From an uncultured Bacteroidales bacterium (GTDB lineage Bacteria; Bacteroidota; Bacteroidia; Bacteroidales; P3), in contig CAMVGR010000003.1 in NCBI GenBank assembly GCA_947167075.1, positions 1 to 64,000 on the forward strand: a stretch of DNA of 64,000 bases, written 5' to 3'. The position numbers and the translations under genes are program-made. Positions 10,189 to 21,910 of the stretch are shown here, piece after piece. The stretch's first letter is position 1; the number at the start of each line of letters is the position of its first letter. The notes under the pieces are model-generated. The model had not been told where the DNA came from and did not search any database. It was given only the letters and a program-made list of their open reading frames with translations.

Positions 10189-10189
10189 T

Positions 10190-10471
10190 TTATTCTAATG
10201 TGGATACGATACTTTTCAAGATGGCCATTATCTCACCATGCTTTTCTTCAGAAACATCAGTCTTCTTATCAATAAATGTTTCGTATTGTTCTGGATAGAT
10301 ACTATTTTTATAGACATATCCCTGAACTTCTTCAAGCCACTTTATATATCTTATTTCATCTTCATAGTCAAGCCCCATAAACAGAGGAGGATTAATGGTG
10401 TTATCATATCTTGGGTGCACCATGTTGGAGAGAGTCTCTCCTTCTCTTATTAATTCCAATCCCGTTTTCAT
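10190..10471 (-). CDS. Hypothetical protein (93 aa)
   Basis: ORF with upstream TATTTTTGC promoter on minus strand. Confidence 0.6.
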   Translation of the reverse strand: MKTGLELIREGETLSNMVHPRYDNTINPPLFMGLDYEDEIRYIKWLEEVQGYVYKNSIYPEQYETFIDKKTDVSEEKHGEIMAILKSIVSTLE

Positions 10472-10529
10472 TTTTTGCTATTGTATTTGTTTTCCCGATT
10501 GCAAAAATACAAATATCGCATCAAAAGGG

Positions 10530-10567
10530 ATGTTGCAGATGTTGCTACGTGGCAACATCTGCTACAT
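10530..10567. promoter_or_regulatory. Long palindrome, candidate operator or terminator
   Basis: ATGTTGCAGATGTTGC-TACGTG-GCAACATCTGCTACAT, 15/16 paired. Confidence 0.65.
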
Positions 10568-10771
10568 GTTTAAATAGTTGGAATAGTATGCAAAAAAGTC
10601 AGTGTCAAGTACTCTGCTTACACGGTATAGAATCTGTGTATCAATGGATGGCTTATTAAAGAGGCGCTGGACGGTGCTGCGATCAACGCTTAATTGGTCA
10701 GCAAGCCACTGGTTTGTGCGGCTTTGGCGGTGAAGTTCGTCGTGGATGATGTGGCCTATGTGAATCTGCAT
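10562..10771 (-). CDS. Small helix-turn-helix transcriptional regulator
   Basis: NQWLADQLSVDRSTVQRLFNKPSIDTQILYRVSRVL reads as an XRE-like HTH. Confidence 0.65.
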   Translation of the reverse strand: MQIHIGHIIHDELHRQSRTNQWLADQLSVDRSTVQRLFNKPSIDTQILYRVSRVLDTDFFAYYSNYLNM

Positions 10772-10826
10772 AGAGGTTGCTATTTGTGCGCGGTGCTACC
10801 AATTCCTCTTTCCCCTACGACCAATT

Positions 10827-10972
10827 AAAAAAAGGAGGCGAGCAAATCTCGTCTCCACACTGCGGTCGTAGGATTACCTTAGAGGAAAGATGGAAAAGCT
10901 CGCCATACTAGCGAGCATTTGCCAGTCTCTATTCCTCTAAGTCCTCATGAAGTGTCCTACGTTTCAGTGTGG
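10827..10972 (-). ncRNA. Candidate structured RNA (rod-like hairpin plus intrinsic terminator)
   Basis: Nested pairs CCACACTG/CAGTGTGG, CGTAGGA/TCCTACG, CTTAGAGGAA/TTCCTCTAAG, GCTCGC/GCGAGC; then minus-strand GGAGACGAG-CTCGCCTCC hairpin followed by T7. Confidence 0.5.
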
Positions 10973-11237
10973 TCGGAACAAATAGCAAACGCTTGGTTAA
11001 TAAAATATGTTCTTACTTTGTATGTTCTTTGTTTAAGTCATATTCTTCATTTCAAATTTAGTTGCAAAATTACAACATTTTTCCCATTCTACAAAAAAAT
11101 ATTTGTGGGGATAAAATTTATTCCTATCTTTACAACAAAAATAAGATGATATTATGACTACAATACTAACTCTTTTCGACCTGCGTATGAACTGATGCAG
11201 CAAATAGACTCCTGGTGATACAACGAATCCGTGCCGA

Positions 11238-11378
11238 ATGGATGAGTTGGGATTCGGCTCCTGCACCAACACCTACGCATGCGAGGCCGAATGCCCCAAG
11301 CAGATCAAGCGCCAGAACATCGCCCGCCTGAACCGAGAGTGGATAGGCCAGGCCTTCGGTCGCGACCGCCGCAACTAA
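11238..11378 (+). pseudogene. 3'-terminal fragment of frdB
   Basis: [46 protein letters not shown]; ~80 nt identical to frdB 3' end with mostly synonymous differences on both sides. Confidence 0.9.
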
Positions 11379-11407
11379 GCTTATCTGGAAGCATAATAAA
11401 GATAGAT

Positions 11408-11428
11408 GGCCACTCCATTGGGGTGGCC
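11408..11428 (+). terminator. Hairpin terminator
   Basis: GGCCACTCC-ATT-GGGGTGGCC then TTCTGTCTT. Confidence 0.6.
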
Positions 11429-11451
11429 TTCTGTCTTCGTTGTACCTATGA

Positions 11452-12291
11452 CTATAGGCTCCGTAGCCACTTGATCTCGTCGGCCCAACGCATGGGGTCG
11501 GGGGTCTCGAGGATGATGGGCATGTCGTCGAAGCGCGAATCGTGCATAAGGCGGGCGAAGAAGTCGCGCCCCATCATGCCGAGGCCTAGGCTTTCGTGGC
11601 GGTCCACATGGCTACCGGCACCCTTCTTGCTGTCGTTGAGGTGCACGGCTCGGAGGTACTTGAAGCCTACCACACGCTCAAACTCGTCGAAGCAGAACTG
11701 GTAGCCCATTTCGGTCGAGAGGTCGTAGCCGGCGGCCAGCGTGTGGCAGGTGTCGATGCAGACACCCACTCTAGACTTGTCGTCCACCCCCTCGATGATA
11801 CGGGCTATATGTTCGAACTTCCAGCCGAGGTTGGTGCCCTGCCCGGCGGTGTTCTCTATCACTGCCGTCACGCCCTCGGTCTTGCTGAGGGCTAGGTTCA
11901 CTTCGCGGGCTATCTGGTCGAGGCACTCTTCCTCGCTGATGCGGTTCAGGTGGCTACCTGGGTGGAAGTTGAGCATCGTCAGCCCCAGCTGCTGCGCTCT
12001 GTACATCTCGTCGAGGAAGGCAGCGCGACTCTTCTGCAGTGTTTCCTCGTCGGGCGAACCTAGATTGATGAGGTAGCTGTCGTGCGGAAGCACCATCTCG
12101 GGCCGGAAGCCACGGTCCACCAGCAATGCCCGAAAGCCGTCTATCTCCAGCTGCGGCAGCGGTTTGCTGACCCATGAGCGCTGGTTGCGGGTGAAGAGTG
12201 CAAAAGCATTGGCACCGATGGCCTCTGCATTAAGTATGGCGTTGCCTACGCCTCCCGATGCGCTCACATGTGCGCCGATGTATTTTGTCAT
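11452..12291 (-). CDS. nfo: Deoxyribonuclease IV (endonuclease IV)
   Basis: [14 protein letters not shown]...[14 protein letters not shown]...[17 protein letters not shown]. Confidence 0.95.
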   Translation of the reverse strand: MTKYIGAHVSASGGVGNAILNAEAIGANAFALFTRNQRSWVSKPLPQLEIDGFRALLVDRGFRPEMVLPHDSYLINLGSPDEETLQKSRAAFLDEMYRAQQLGLTMLNFHPGSHLNRISEEECLDQIAREVNLALSKTEGVTAVIENTAGQGTNLGWKFEHIARIIEGVDDKSRVGVCIDTCHTLAAGYDLSTEMGYQFCFDEFERVVGFKYLRAVHLNDSKKGAGSHVDRHESLGLGMMGRDFFARLMHDSRFDDMPIILETPDPMRWADEIKWLRSL

Positions 12292-14426
12292 GATGTATAT
12301 GGTTTGTTATTTGAATAATCGTGTACTATGGCCAGTATTTCGTCGCCGTATCGTTCCACGGTCTTCTCGCCTACGCCCATCTGCCGCTTCAGTTCGGCGA
12401 CGGTGAGGGGACGGTTGGTGACGATGGCTTGAAGGGCTTTCTGCTGCAGGACGACGTAGACGGGTACGCCGAGGTCGGAGGCTTTCTCCTTGCGCCAATT
12501 GCGCAGTGCGATGCCAAGGTCGTTGTCGATGCTCTCGTTGCCGCTCTGTTTTGCAGCGATGCTCTTTTTCTTGGAGCGGTTTTCGTGGTGTCCCACTATG
12601 AAGTCTGTTTTGGCTTTCTGCATGGTCTGCACCGTATAGCCCTTCTCGGCTACTGCTTTCATGCAGGCTATCTTCATGCCCAGCGCATCGGCAAACGATG
12701 TGCCGGCTTCGTTCACACTGTGGTGTATCTGCTTGTTGTCGATTTCGACGGAGAGTAGTGGAACCACCTTGGCTGCAATAGAGGACAGCTGCTGTGCGTA
12801 GTAGTGTGCCCCTTGCTGCGCTCGCTGGGCTTGTGCCGAGGAGTCGAGGTTCATCAGCTGCACCTTGAACTTCTCGCTCACCCCCTGCAGGTTCAGCAGT
12901 GAGGTGTTTTGTGAGTCGAGGGTGGCTAGCTCCGTGGGGTAGATGTTCTTCAGTCTGGCATATGCTTCGTGCAGGCGGTCGGCAAGGTAGACGAGGTCGT
13001 CCATGCCGAATAGCTCCATCAGTTTTGCTATGTGGTACTCCTGCTCGTAGGCTGACACCGAGGCGGTAGCCTGCTCGAAGGAGGGACACAAGCTGACAAA
13101 TTGCGACACCGAGCTGTCGCTGAACGCGACGCCGGCACCGAGTGGGGTGGTGAGCGTCAGTCCTTCGAGGGTGCGGCAACGGCTCAATGCCACATACACC
13201 TGCCCGAAGGCAAAGGCATCGGCAGCATCGATTCTGACGCGGTCGAAGGTAAGCCCCTGTGCCTTGTGGATGGTCACCGCCCAGGCCGCCTGCAGCGGAT
13301 ATTGGCTGTAGGTGCCCTCCACCTCCTGTTCTATCTCGTTGGTCTCCTCGTTGAGTGAATAGTGCATACTCTCCCACACCTCGCGACCGGCGAAGATGGT
13401 GTTGCCGTCGTCGCTTGCCACCATCACCTGCGTGCGACCGTCGTCCTCGTGAAATCCGGTCACGGTGCCTAGCAGACCGTTGTAGTAGCGATGAGCACCC
13501 GACGTGTCGTTCTTGACGAACATCACCCGCTCGCCCACCTTCAGCGTCAAAATCCGGTCGCAGGGAAGTGCTTTTTCAGGATAGTTGCCTGTCAGCCTTG
13601 CCTCGAACACACGCTCCTCGCCCGTCAGTGCCTCCATCCGTTGCCGGTTGATGGCATCGGCCTGTCGGTTGTGGGTGGTGAGGGTGATGGCCGTGGGCTG
13701 AGGGTCGGAGGCATGCCCCGAGGAGCTACCCGTGGCCCGCACTCCGCTGTCTACCCTCGCATTGAGCAGGGCCAGGGTAGCGTTGTCGATATGGTTGTCG
13801 CGCACACGATTCAGCAGTTCGACGAAGGCGGGATCCTGCTGGCGATAGATGGTGGTGAGCTCGATGGTGACATAGGACATGCGGTGCAACGCTTTGCTGG
13901 CGAAGAAGTAAGGGGTGGGGTAGACGCGCTCCATGAAGGGACGCTCCTGTTCGGTCACCACGGGCGAAAGCTGGTGCACGTCGCCAATCATCAGCAGTTG
14001 CACCCCTCCAAATGGCTGGGTGCTATGGCGATAGCGACGCATCGTCATGTCGATGGCATCCAACAGGTCGGCCCGCACCATCGAGATCTCGTCGATGATG
14101 AGCAACTCCAACGTGCGGATGATATTAATCTTGGTCTTGTTGAGCGATTTGCGCCGTTCCGGAAGTTGATACTCCGTCACCAACTCCTTCACCTCGGGCA
14201 GGTAAGGTTCGAAGGGCAACTGGAAGAAACTGTGGATGGTGACACCGCCAGCATTGATGGCTGCTACGCCGGTCGGGGCTACCACGGCATGCCGCTTCGG
14301 GCAGTGTGCCGCCACCTCGCGGAGGAACGTCGTCTTGCCAGTACCTGCCTTGCCGGTGAGGAATACCGACACCCCCGTCTGCTCTATATACCTCCGAGCC
14401 AGCTCAATCTGTGGGTTTGTCTCCAT
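12288..14426 (-). CDS. Pif1/RecD-like helicase with C-terminal HRDC-like region
   Basis: [16 protein letters not shown] Walker [36 protein letters not shown]; 4-bp overlap with nfo. Confidence 0.9.
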   Translation of the reverse strand: METNPQIELARRYIEQTGVSVFLTGKAGTGKTTFLREVAAHCPKRHAVVAPTGVAAINAGGVTIHSFFQLPFEPYLPEVKELVTEYQLPERRKSLNKTKINIIRTLELLIIDEISMVRADLLDAIDMTMRRYRHSTQPFGGVQLLMIGDVHQLSPVVTEQERPFMERVYPTPYFFASKALHRMSYVTIELTTIYRQQDPAFVELLNRVRDNHIDNATLALLNARVDSGVRATGSSSGHASDPQPTAITLTTHNRQADAINRQRMEALTGEERVFEARLTGNYPEKALPCDRILTLKVGERVMFVKNDTSGAHRYYNGLLGTVTGFHEDDGRTQVMVASDDGNTIFAGREVWESMHYSLNEETNEIEQEVEGTYSQYPLQAAWAVTIHKAQGLTFDRVRIDAADAFAFGQVYVALSRCRTLEGLTLTTPLGAGVAFSDSSVSQFVSLCPSFEQATASVSAYEQEYHIAKLMELFGMDDLVYLADRLHEAYARLKNIYPTELATLDSQNTSLLNLQGVSEKFKVQLMNLDSSAQAQRAQQGAHYYAQQLSSIAAKVVPLLSVEIDNKQIHHSVNEAGTSFADALGMKIACMKAVAEKGYTVQTMQKAKTDFIVGHHENRSKKKSIAAKQSGNESIDNDLGIALRNWRKEKASDLGVPVYVVLQQKALQAIVTNRPLTVAELKRQMGVGEKTVERYGDEILAIVHDYSNNKPYTS

Positions 14427-14624
14427 GTCGCGTTGTATTAGTCTCTTTCAGTTTAGGCTGCAAAAATACACCTTTTTGTTCAATCGGCAAAACATTTTTT
14501 CGTACTTTCCATTCATGACATATCCGATTCTTTGGCTCATCCCCTTTATCTATTACCCTTTTTCCTCTATTTATCATTTAGCCAACTCATACTTTTTCAT
14601 TTGTCATGTCTTACTTTTTTAAGA

Positions 14625-14672
14625 GATGAGTAATTGATGAGTAGGAGAAGAGTAAGAGATGAGTAAGACATG
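14625..14672. repeat. 11-bp tandem array, GATGAGTAAGA family, bounded by an 11-bp inverted repeat
   Basis: GATGAGTAATT GATGAGTAGGA GAAGAGTAAGA GATGAGTAAGA; CATGTCTTACT (14605-14615) vs AGTAAGACATG (14662-14672). Confidence 0.85.
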
Positions 14673-14794
14673 GTCTATTCATACAGCTGACAATCAAGCA
14701 TATTCGGAGGCGACATTTTGGCCCTTTTTGGCCCTTTTTTCAAAAATCGAACTCCACTATTTAGCCATTTGTCTGCGCCCGATTCTGGAGGCCA

Positions 14795-14842
14795 ACCAAA
14801 AATAATTTTGGCCAATCCGAAAAATGTGTGTAATTTTGCACC
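14795..14842 (+). promoter_or_regulatory. Promoter with extended upstream box
   Basis: AAAAATAATTTTGGCCAATCCGAAAAATGTGTGTAATTTTGCA. Confidence 0.5.
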
Positions 14843-15072
14843 GTCATTGCCAAGAGAAATGGCAACGACGGTAGAAGAACTCAATTGCCTTACAAATCAC
14901 CACCTTGAAGATAATTCGAGCCTATCTACAATTTTGAGACTTTTGTGCTTTCTATAGGTACAAGTTGTCCATAGTTGTAGATGGTTGTGGTGAACCAGTA
15001 AGGCAGATGGAAAGGCTTGTACCTTTATTATTTAACGGCAATAATGCACAAAACTTACAAATACACCACAAA

Positions 15073-15201
15073 ATGCACAAAACATTTATTATTAGTATTG
15101 CAGTAGTTAGTACTATGGTACTGGTAGGCTGCACGAGCACAAGACTAGTAACATCCCGTAAGACATTTGACAGTATGGTTGAGGAAGATTTTCGGACGTA
15201 A
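15073..15201 (+). CDS. Small putative lipoprotein (42 aa)
   Basis: MHKTFIISIAVVSTMVLVGCTSTR signal peptide with lipobox LVGC. Confidence 0.45.
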   Translation: MHKTFIISIAVVSTMVLVGCTSTRLVTSRKTFDSMVEEDFRT

Positions 15202-15250
15202 ATGATCATTCGTGGGCGTGAGCCCACGGAACGTGACGGTAAAAGTATTT

Positions 15251-15302
15251 CGAGCCCCGAAAGGGTGGCACTTTGGTTGAGGTGTCGCCCCTTCGGGGCT
15301 CG
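15251..15302. repeat. REP-like palindromic element
   Basis: CGAGCCCCGAAAGGGTGGCAC...GTGTCGCCCCTTCGGGGCTCG, 21-bp imperfect inverted repeat, followed by further small hairpins to ~15370. Confidence 0.6.
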
Positions 15303-15381
15303 GTTTTGTAGGGAATATGCCTACCGTAGGTTTAATACCCGAGTATAAAGACGGTCGCCCTTATAGGGCTAATTACATCAT

Positions 15382-15421
15382 CTACAAGATTTACAAGATC
15401 TCGCTTGCGCAGCGAGCAGGA
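15382..15421. repeat. Dispersed intergenic element, copy 2
   Basis: CTACAAGATTTACAAGATCTCGCTTGCGCAGCGAGCAGGATA. Confidence 0.65.
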
Positions 15422-15424
15422 TAC

Positions 15425-16189
15425 TTACGCTTTCAGCAGGAAGTTCAAATCGTCCTTTAGGCCATATTCCTTGGTGTTCTCCATCTTGGTCTTGAAGACC
15501 TTGCACTCCTTTTTGCCCTGCGGATTGGGCTTGCCGATGAGAGAGAGCTTGCCGTCTTCGAGCAGCAGGGCCGTGGCCTCGCGGATGGCGGCGACGGTGG
15601 CTTTGGGGTTCACCATGATGTACTCCTTCAGACGGTCGTCGCGTGTCTCACCGCCGTGCTTGGGGTCGAAGAAGTCGGTGTAGTGCGGGTTGATTTGGAA
15701 CGGCACCAGGCCCATGCAGTCGAACGAGGCGGGCATGACAATAGGCATGTCGTTGGTGGTGCAGAGGGTGGGACCGGCCACATTGCTACCGGCGCTCCAG
15801 CCCATGTAGGGCATGCCGTCGAAGGCACGTTGGCGGATGGCCTGCATCAGGCCCGTGCGCTGCAACTCGCGTACGAGGTGGAAGGTGTTGCCACCACCCA
15901 CAGCCACGCAGTCGGTGTCGTACACAGCATTGACGGGCAGTGCCTTGTGGTGCACAGAGGTGAGCCGCACGCCGAACTCTTTGTACACGGCTGCCACCTT
16001 TTGCTCGTAGGCGTCGTAGCTCTTGGTGAGGCCGTTGGGTGCCAGGCTCACGCCGGCATAGGGCACGAAGAGCACTTTCTTCACATTGTGCCGACGGCAG
16101 AAGTCGGCAATCATATCCTTGCACCAGCCGAGGTAAGCCTCGCCGCGCATGGTGCTGTTGCTAATCAGGAGAAGGTTTCTTTTATCCAT
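15425..16189 (-). CDS. pepE: Dipeptidase E (peptidase S51)
   Basis: MDKRNLLLISNSTMRGEAYLGW...AVGGGNTFHLVRELQ...YMGWSAGSNVAGPTLCTTNDMPIV; ORF extends to 16285 but this start is more likely. Confidence 0.85.
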   Translation of the reverse strand: MDKRNLLLISNSTMRGEAYLGWCKDMIADFCRRHNVKKVLFVPYAGVSLAPNGLTKSYDAYEQKVAAVYKEFGVRLTSVHHKALPVNAVYDTDCVAVGGGNTFHLVRELQRTGLMQAIRQRAFDGMPYMGWSAGSNVAGPTLCTTNDMPIVMPASFDCMGLVPFQINPHYTDFFDPKHGGETRDDRLKEYIMVNPKATVAAIREATALLLEDGKLSLIGKPNPQGKKECKVFKTKMENTKEYGLKDDLNFLLKA

Positions 16190-16284
16190 AAATTGTATTT
16201 TGGTCGGTATTATCTCGGTGGCTTCCACCTGGGTGGTTGGCTCCTCGTTGTGGTCTTCGATGCTTTTAACCTCTTTGAGGGCCA

Positions 16285-18261
<1,977 letters not shown>

Positions 18262-18349
18262 CTATATTTAAAAATGCAAAGATACTATTTTTTCTCCGAA
18301 TGGCAGAGGAAAAGAGGACAATGTTATTAACAATTATTCAACACCCACG

Positions 18350-19159
18350 TCACCATAGGCTCAGCTGCGATGGGTCGGCTCTTGCAGGGGCGGATGCAGG
18401 TGCCGCATCGAGTGTGTCGGGCAGAGGCTGGTCGGCATCGGAGATAGAGGTGGAGTCCATGCTGGCTGCGGTTGTGCTAATGGGCTGTTCGGGTGTTATA
18501 ATATCGTCAGATGCAGTCTGTTGCAGGATGATATGACCTATATATAAGGTCTCCGACATCATCCCCTCGCGGTTGCACACCATGCCGTAGAGGTGCACCT
18601 CGCAGTGGTCGAAATGGGAGGGCAGTAGCACCGCCAGCCGCTTGTCGCGGCGGTGGACCGGTGCCGACAGGAATCCTTGTCCCTGTGCGGGGCAGTAGGC
18701 GTAGAGGTAGACATAGTCGTAGGGCGAAGCCGAAGTGAGCCCCTGTGGATTCTTTTCGAAGCTCACAGTCAGTCTGTTGCCCTCGTCGATCGAGGGAGTG
18801 CCGAATGCCACCGGTGCTGTCGGTCCGGCACTGAGGCGGAGCGAGGCATAGTCGACCGTGAACACCTTGTCTACCAAGCTGAAAGCGTGCTGATTGATGC
18901 TGACAAAGGTGTTGTGGGTCGTCATGTTGGCTTCGTCGGCTAGCGAGCGGAGCCCCAGGTTGATGGCGTCGGCCATGTGTGAGGCGGTACGCACCTCTTC
19001 GCGAAACATCTCGCGATGCTCCATCTGCTTGGTTGTGCGTGGATTGTACACCTCGCCTGGCAGCGAACGCACACACCATACCCCTTTCCACCGATAGCCT
19101 ACGGCAGGCCCCAGCCGACCGCTGAAGCCTCCTAGATAACTGTTAGTTTGTTTTGCCAT
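18350..19159 (-). CDS. DUF6266-like protein, paralog A
   Basis: MAKQTNSYLGGFSGRLGPAVGYRWKGVWCVRS; similar to 28123-28929. Confidence 0.7.
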   Translation of the reverse strand: MAKQTNSYLGGFSGRLGPAVGYRWKGVWCVRSLPGEVYNPRTTKQMEHREMFREEVRTASHMADAINLGLRSLADEANMTTHNTFVSINQHAFSLVDKVFTVDYASLRLSAGPTAPVAFGTPSIDEGNRLTVSFEKNPQGLTSASPYDYVYLYAYCPAQGQGFLSAPVHRRDKRLAVLLPSHFDHCEVHLYGMVCNREGMMSETLYIGHIILQQTASDDIITPEQPISTTAASMDSTSISDADQPLPDTLDAAPASAPARADPSQLSLW

Positions 19160-19508
19160 ATCGTCAGTTTTACTTTTGCTTATTTTTTTACCATAACGTT
19201 ACTTTCGATATATTATTGCTTTCTTTTCTAAAAGATAATAAATCGAATGTATAGGGAATAGAAAGAGATAGGTAAGAGGTAGTGCGGCTAAGTGGCACAT
19301 TATTATTCTGTTGCAAAACCGGTTTTGGACCGTTTTTGAACTGCTTTTTCAAAAAAATATCTGTTCTTTGCCATTAGGCACTGTGGAGCCGGAATGTTGG
19401 AAAGATTGGGACGATATTTTTAAAGTTATATTTCGCTAATAGACAAATATTTGTGTTTTTTATTAATGGTTCATTTATGGTGAAAAGTGTTTTATTGATT
19501 TTTTTTTG

Positions 19509-19516
19509 TATCTTTG
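19509..19516 (+). promoter_or_regulatory. Bacteroidetes -7 element
   Basis: TATCTTTGCA 12 bp upstream of the ATG. Confidence 0.6.
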
Positions 19517-19527
19517 CAGGCTGAAGA

Positions 19528-20451
19528 ATGCGTAAAATAGTTGTTATAATATTCACAATGTGTTTTTTCTGTACCGTAATGGCACAGGAATTCCGTTGTT
19601 CGGTGCAGGTGAACTACCAGAAGTTGCTCACCACACAGCAGGCGTATGGCTCGGAGAACGACAAGAAGGTGTTTGAGAGCATGAAGCAAGCCATAGAGGA
19701 TTTTGTCAATGGGCGTCGTTGGACGGGGCTGCAGTTCGAGCCGCAGGAGAAGATAGACATGTCGCTGTCGCTGATACTGAACACCCGCTCGTCGGCCACC
19801 GAGTTTGGCGGACAGGTGCAGCTGCAACTGCGTCGTCCGGTGTTCGGTTCGACCTACACCACGGGCCTGTTCAACTATATGGAGCCGGGCGAGTTCAAAT
19901 TCGTCTACAACGAGAGCCAGTCGCTCGACTTCGACCCCAACAACTACTACAGCAACCTTACCTCGATGATAGGCTTCTACTGCTATATCTTCTTGGGAAT
20001 GTATTTCGACAGTTTCTCGCCCAATGGAGGAGAGCCTTTCTACCAGCTGGCGCAGCAGGTGCAGCAGAGTGCCGAGGGGAGTGGAGCCATAGGATGGACC
20101 AGCTCTGCCGACTATAAGTCGCGCTACTGGTTTATGGAGAACCACATCAACAGTGCCTACGAGACCCTCCATTCGGCCTACTATAAGTACCACCGTCTGG
20201 GGCTGGATATGATGACCCGCGACCAGGCCAAGGCCCGCAAAGCCATCATCGAGGCCTTGGATGATGTGAAGACCGCCGCTGCCCGCAAGCCCAATGTGCT
20301 GTCGGGCAGCCAGTTTGCCGAGACCAAGGTGCAGGAGCTCATGGCCATCTTCGGCCCTGCACCGGCCGAGGAGAAGCAGCAGGTGTTCGACCTGATGAAG
20401 GCGATAAGCCCCATCAATGCCATCAAGATGAAAGAGTTCAACACAAAATAA
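19528..20451 (+). CDS. DUF4835-like secreted protein
   Basis: Signal peptide MRKIVVIIFTMCFFCTVMAQEFRCSVQVNYQK; family assigned from memory. Confidence 0.65.
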   Translation: MRKIVVIIFTMCFFCTVMAQEFRCSVQVNYQKLLTTQQAYGSENDKKVFESMKQAIEDFVNGRRWTGLQFEPQEKIDMSLSLILNTRSSATEFGGQVQLQLRRPVFGSTYTTGLFNYMEPGEFKFVYNESQSLDFDPNNYYSNLTSMIGFYCYIFLGMYFDSFSPNGGEPFYQLAQQVQQSAEGSGAIGWTSSADYKSRYWFMENHINSAYETLHSAYYKYHRLGLDMMTRDQAKARKAIIEALDDVKTAAARKPNVLSGSQFAETKVQELMAIFGPAPAEEKQQVFDLMKAISPINAIKMKEFNTK

Positions 20452-20524
20452 GGGAACGATGGAGGTGGCACCTATACTAACCAGAACTTTTCGGAAGAGA
20501 TAATCAACTAAAAATAATAATATT

Positions 20525-21841
20525 ATGACCCAAATACCTATACAGAAAGAAACGATAGACCGCATTGCTGCGGCCAACAAAATTAAGAATCCAGGCAAGG
20601 CCAGTATCCGCGAGATGCGCAAGATGATCCAGGATGTGGAGAAAGAGACCGGCATTCGCTTTGTGAAGATGGAGATGGGTATCCCCGGATTGCCCGCACC
20701 CAAGGTGGGTGTAGAGGCCCAGATAGAGGCCCTGCGCAACGGCGTGGCCAGCATCTATCCCGAAATATACGGCACCGCCGACTTCAAGCAGGAGGCCGCC
20801 CGCTTTGTGAAGAATTTCCTCGACATCGATGTCACGCCCGACTGCTGCGTGCCTACCGTGGGCTCGATGCAGGCCGGCTTTGCCAGCTTCCTCACACTGA
20901 CCCGCTACGATGCCAAGAAGACCAAGGTGCTCTTCATCGACCCTGGTTTTCCGGTGCAGAAACAGCAGTGCCGTGTGCTGGGCATCCCGATGAAGACTTT
21001 CGATGTGTACGAATATCGTGGCGATAAGCTGCGCGACAAGTTGGAAGAGGAACTGAAAGACGGCGATGTGGCCTGCCTCATCTATAGCAGCCCGAATAAC
21101 CCCGCTTGGTTCTGCTTCACCGAGCATGAGCTGCAGATCATCGGCGAGATGGCCAATAAGTATGGTGTGGTGGTGCTCGAGGACGATGCCTACTTCCTGA
21201 TGGATTTCCGCAAGGACTACTCTGTGCCTGGCAAGGCTCCGTTCCAGCCCACCGTGGCCAAGTATACCGACCGCTATGTGCTTATGATCAGTGGCAGTAA
21301 GAGCTTCAGCTATGCTGGCGAGCGTATTGCCATGATGATTTGCAGCCCGAAGCTGTTCAATATGGAATGCCCCGACCTGGCTCGCTACTACAGTCAGACG
21401 CAGCTCGGTCGTGCCCTTATCTTCGGCACCCTCTATTGCCTCAGCTCCGGCACAGCCCACAGTGTGCAGTATGCCATGGCAGCCATGCTGAAGGGCGCCA
21501 ACGACGGCACCTTCAACTTTGTGAAAGACATTAAGGAATATGGCGAGAAGGCCAATGTGATGAAGAAACTATTCACCGACAATGGCTTCTACATCGTCTA
21601 CGACAAGGATATGGGCGAGGACATCGGCGACGGCTTCTACTTCACCTTCTGCTATCCGGGCTTCGAAGGGGTAGACCTTCTGAACGAACTTATCCGCTAT
21701 GGTGTCAGTGCCATCGCTCTCGACATCACGGGTAGCCATAAGCAGGGAATCCGTGCATGTGTGGCCCTGGTGCAGCGCGACCAGTTCCCCGACCTCAAGG
21801 TGCGCCTAGAGCAATTCCACAAAGACCACCCTGTGAAGTGA
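20525..21841 (+). CDS. PLP-dependent aminotransferase class I/II
   Basis: IYSSPNNPAWFCFTEHEL...VVLEDDAYF...ISGSKSFSYAGERI. Confidence 0.88.
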   Translation: MTQIPIQKETIDRIAAANKIKNPGKASIREMRKMIQDVEKETGIRFVKMEMGIPGLPAPKVGVEAQIEALRNGVASIYPEIYGTADFKQEAARFVKNFLDIDVTPDCCVPTVGSMQAGFASFLTLTRYDAKKTKVLFIDPGFPVQKQQCRVLGIPMKTFDVYEYRGDKLRDKLEEELKDGDVACLIYSSPNNPAWFCFTEHELQIIGEMANKYGVVVLEDDAYFLMDFRKDYSVPGKAPFQPTVAKYTDRYVLMISGSKSFSYAGERIAMMICSPKLFNMECPDLARYYSQTQLGRALIFGTLYCLSSGTAHSVQYAMAAMLKGANDGTFNFVKDIKEYGEKANVMKKLFTDNGFYIVYDKDMGEDIGDGFYFTFCYPGFEGVDLLNELIRYGVSAIALDITGSHKQGIRACVALVQRDQFPDLKVRLEQFHKDHPVK

Positions 21842-21848
21842 GTCTGAC

Positions 21849-21900
21849 GATAAAAAAAGAATGGCTGACACTTGATTGCGTCAGCCATTCTTTTTTTTAT
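21849..21900. terminator. Bidirectional terminator
   Basis: AAAAAAAGAATGGCTGAC...GTCAGCCATTCTTTTTTTT between convergent genes. Confidence 0.9.
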
Positions 21901-21910
21901 TACCAAACGG

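Noticed and set aside
11238-11378. A second functional ferredoxin-like gene
   Set aside because: Only the last 46 codons of frdB are present, lacking the main Fe-S clusters; better explained as a duplicated gene end.
19492-21460. Long minus-strand ORFs opposite the DUF4835-like gene and the aminotransferase
   Set aside because: Antisense shadow ORFs caused by codon composition; plus-strand genes have signal peptide or PLP motifs and promoters.
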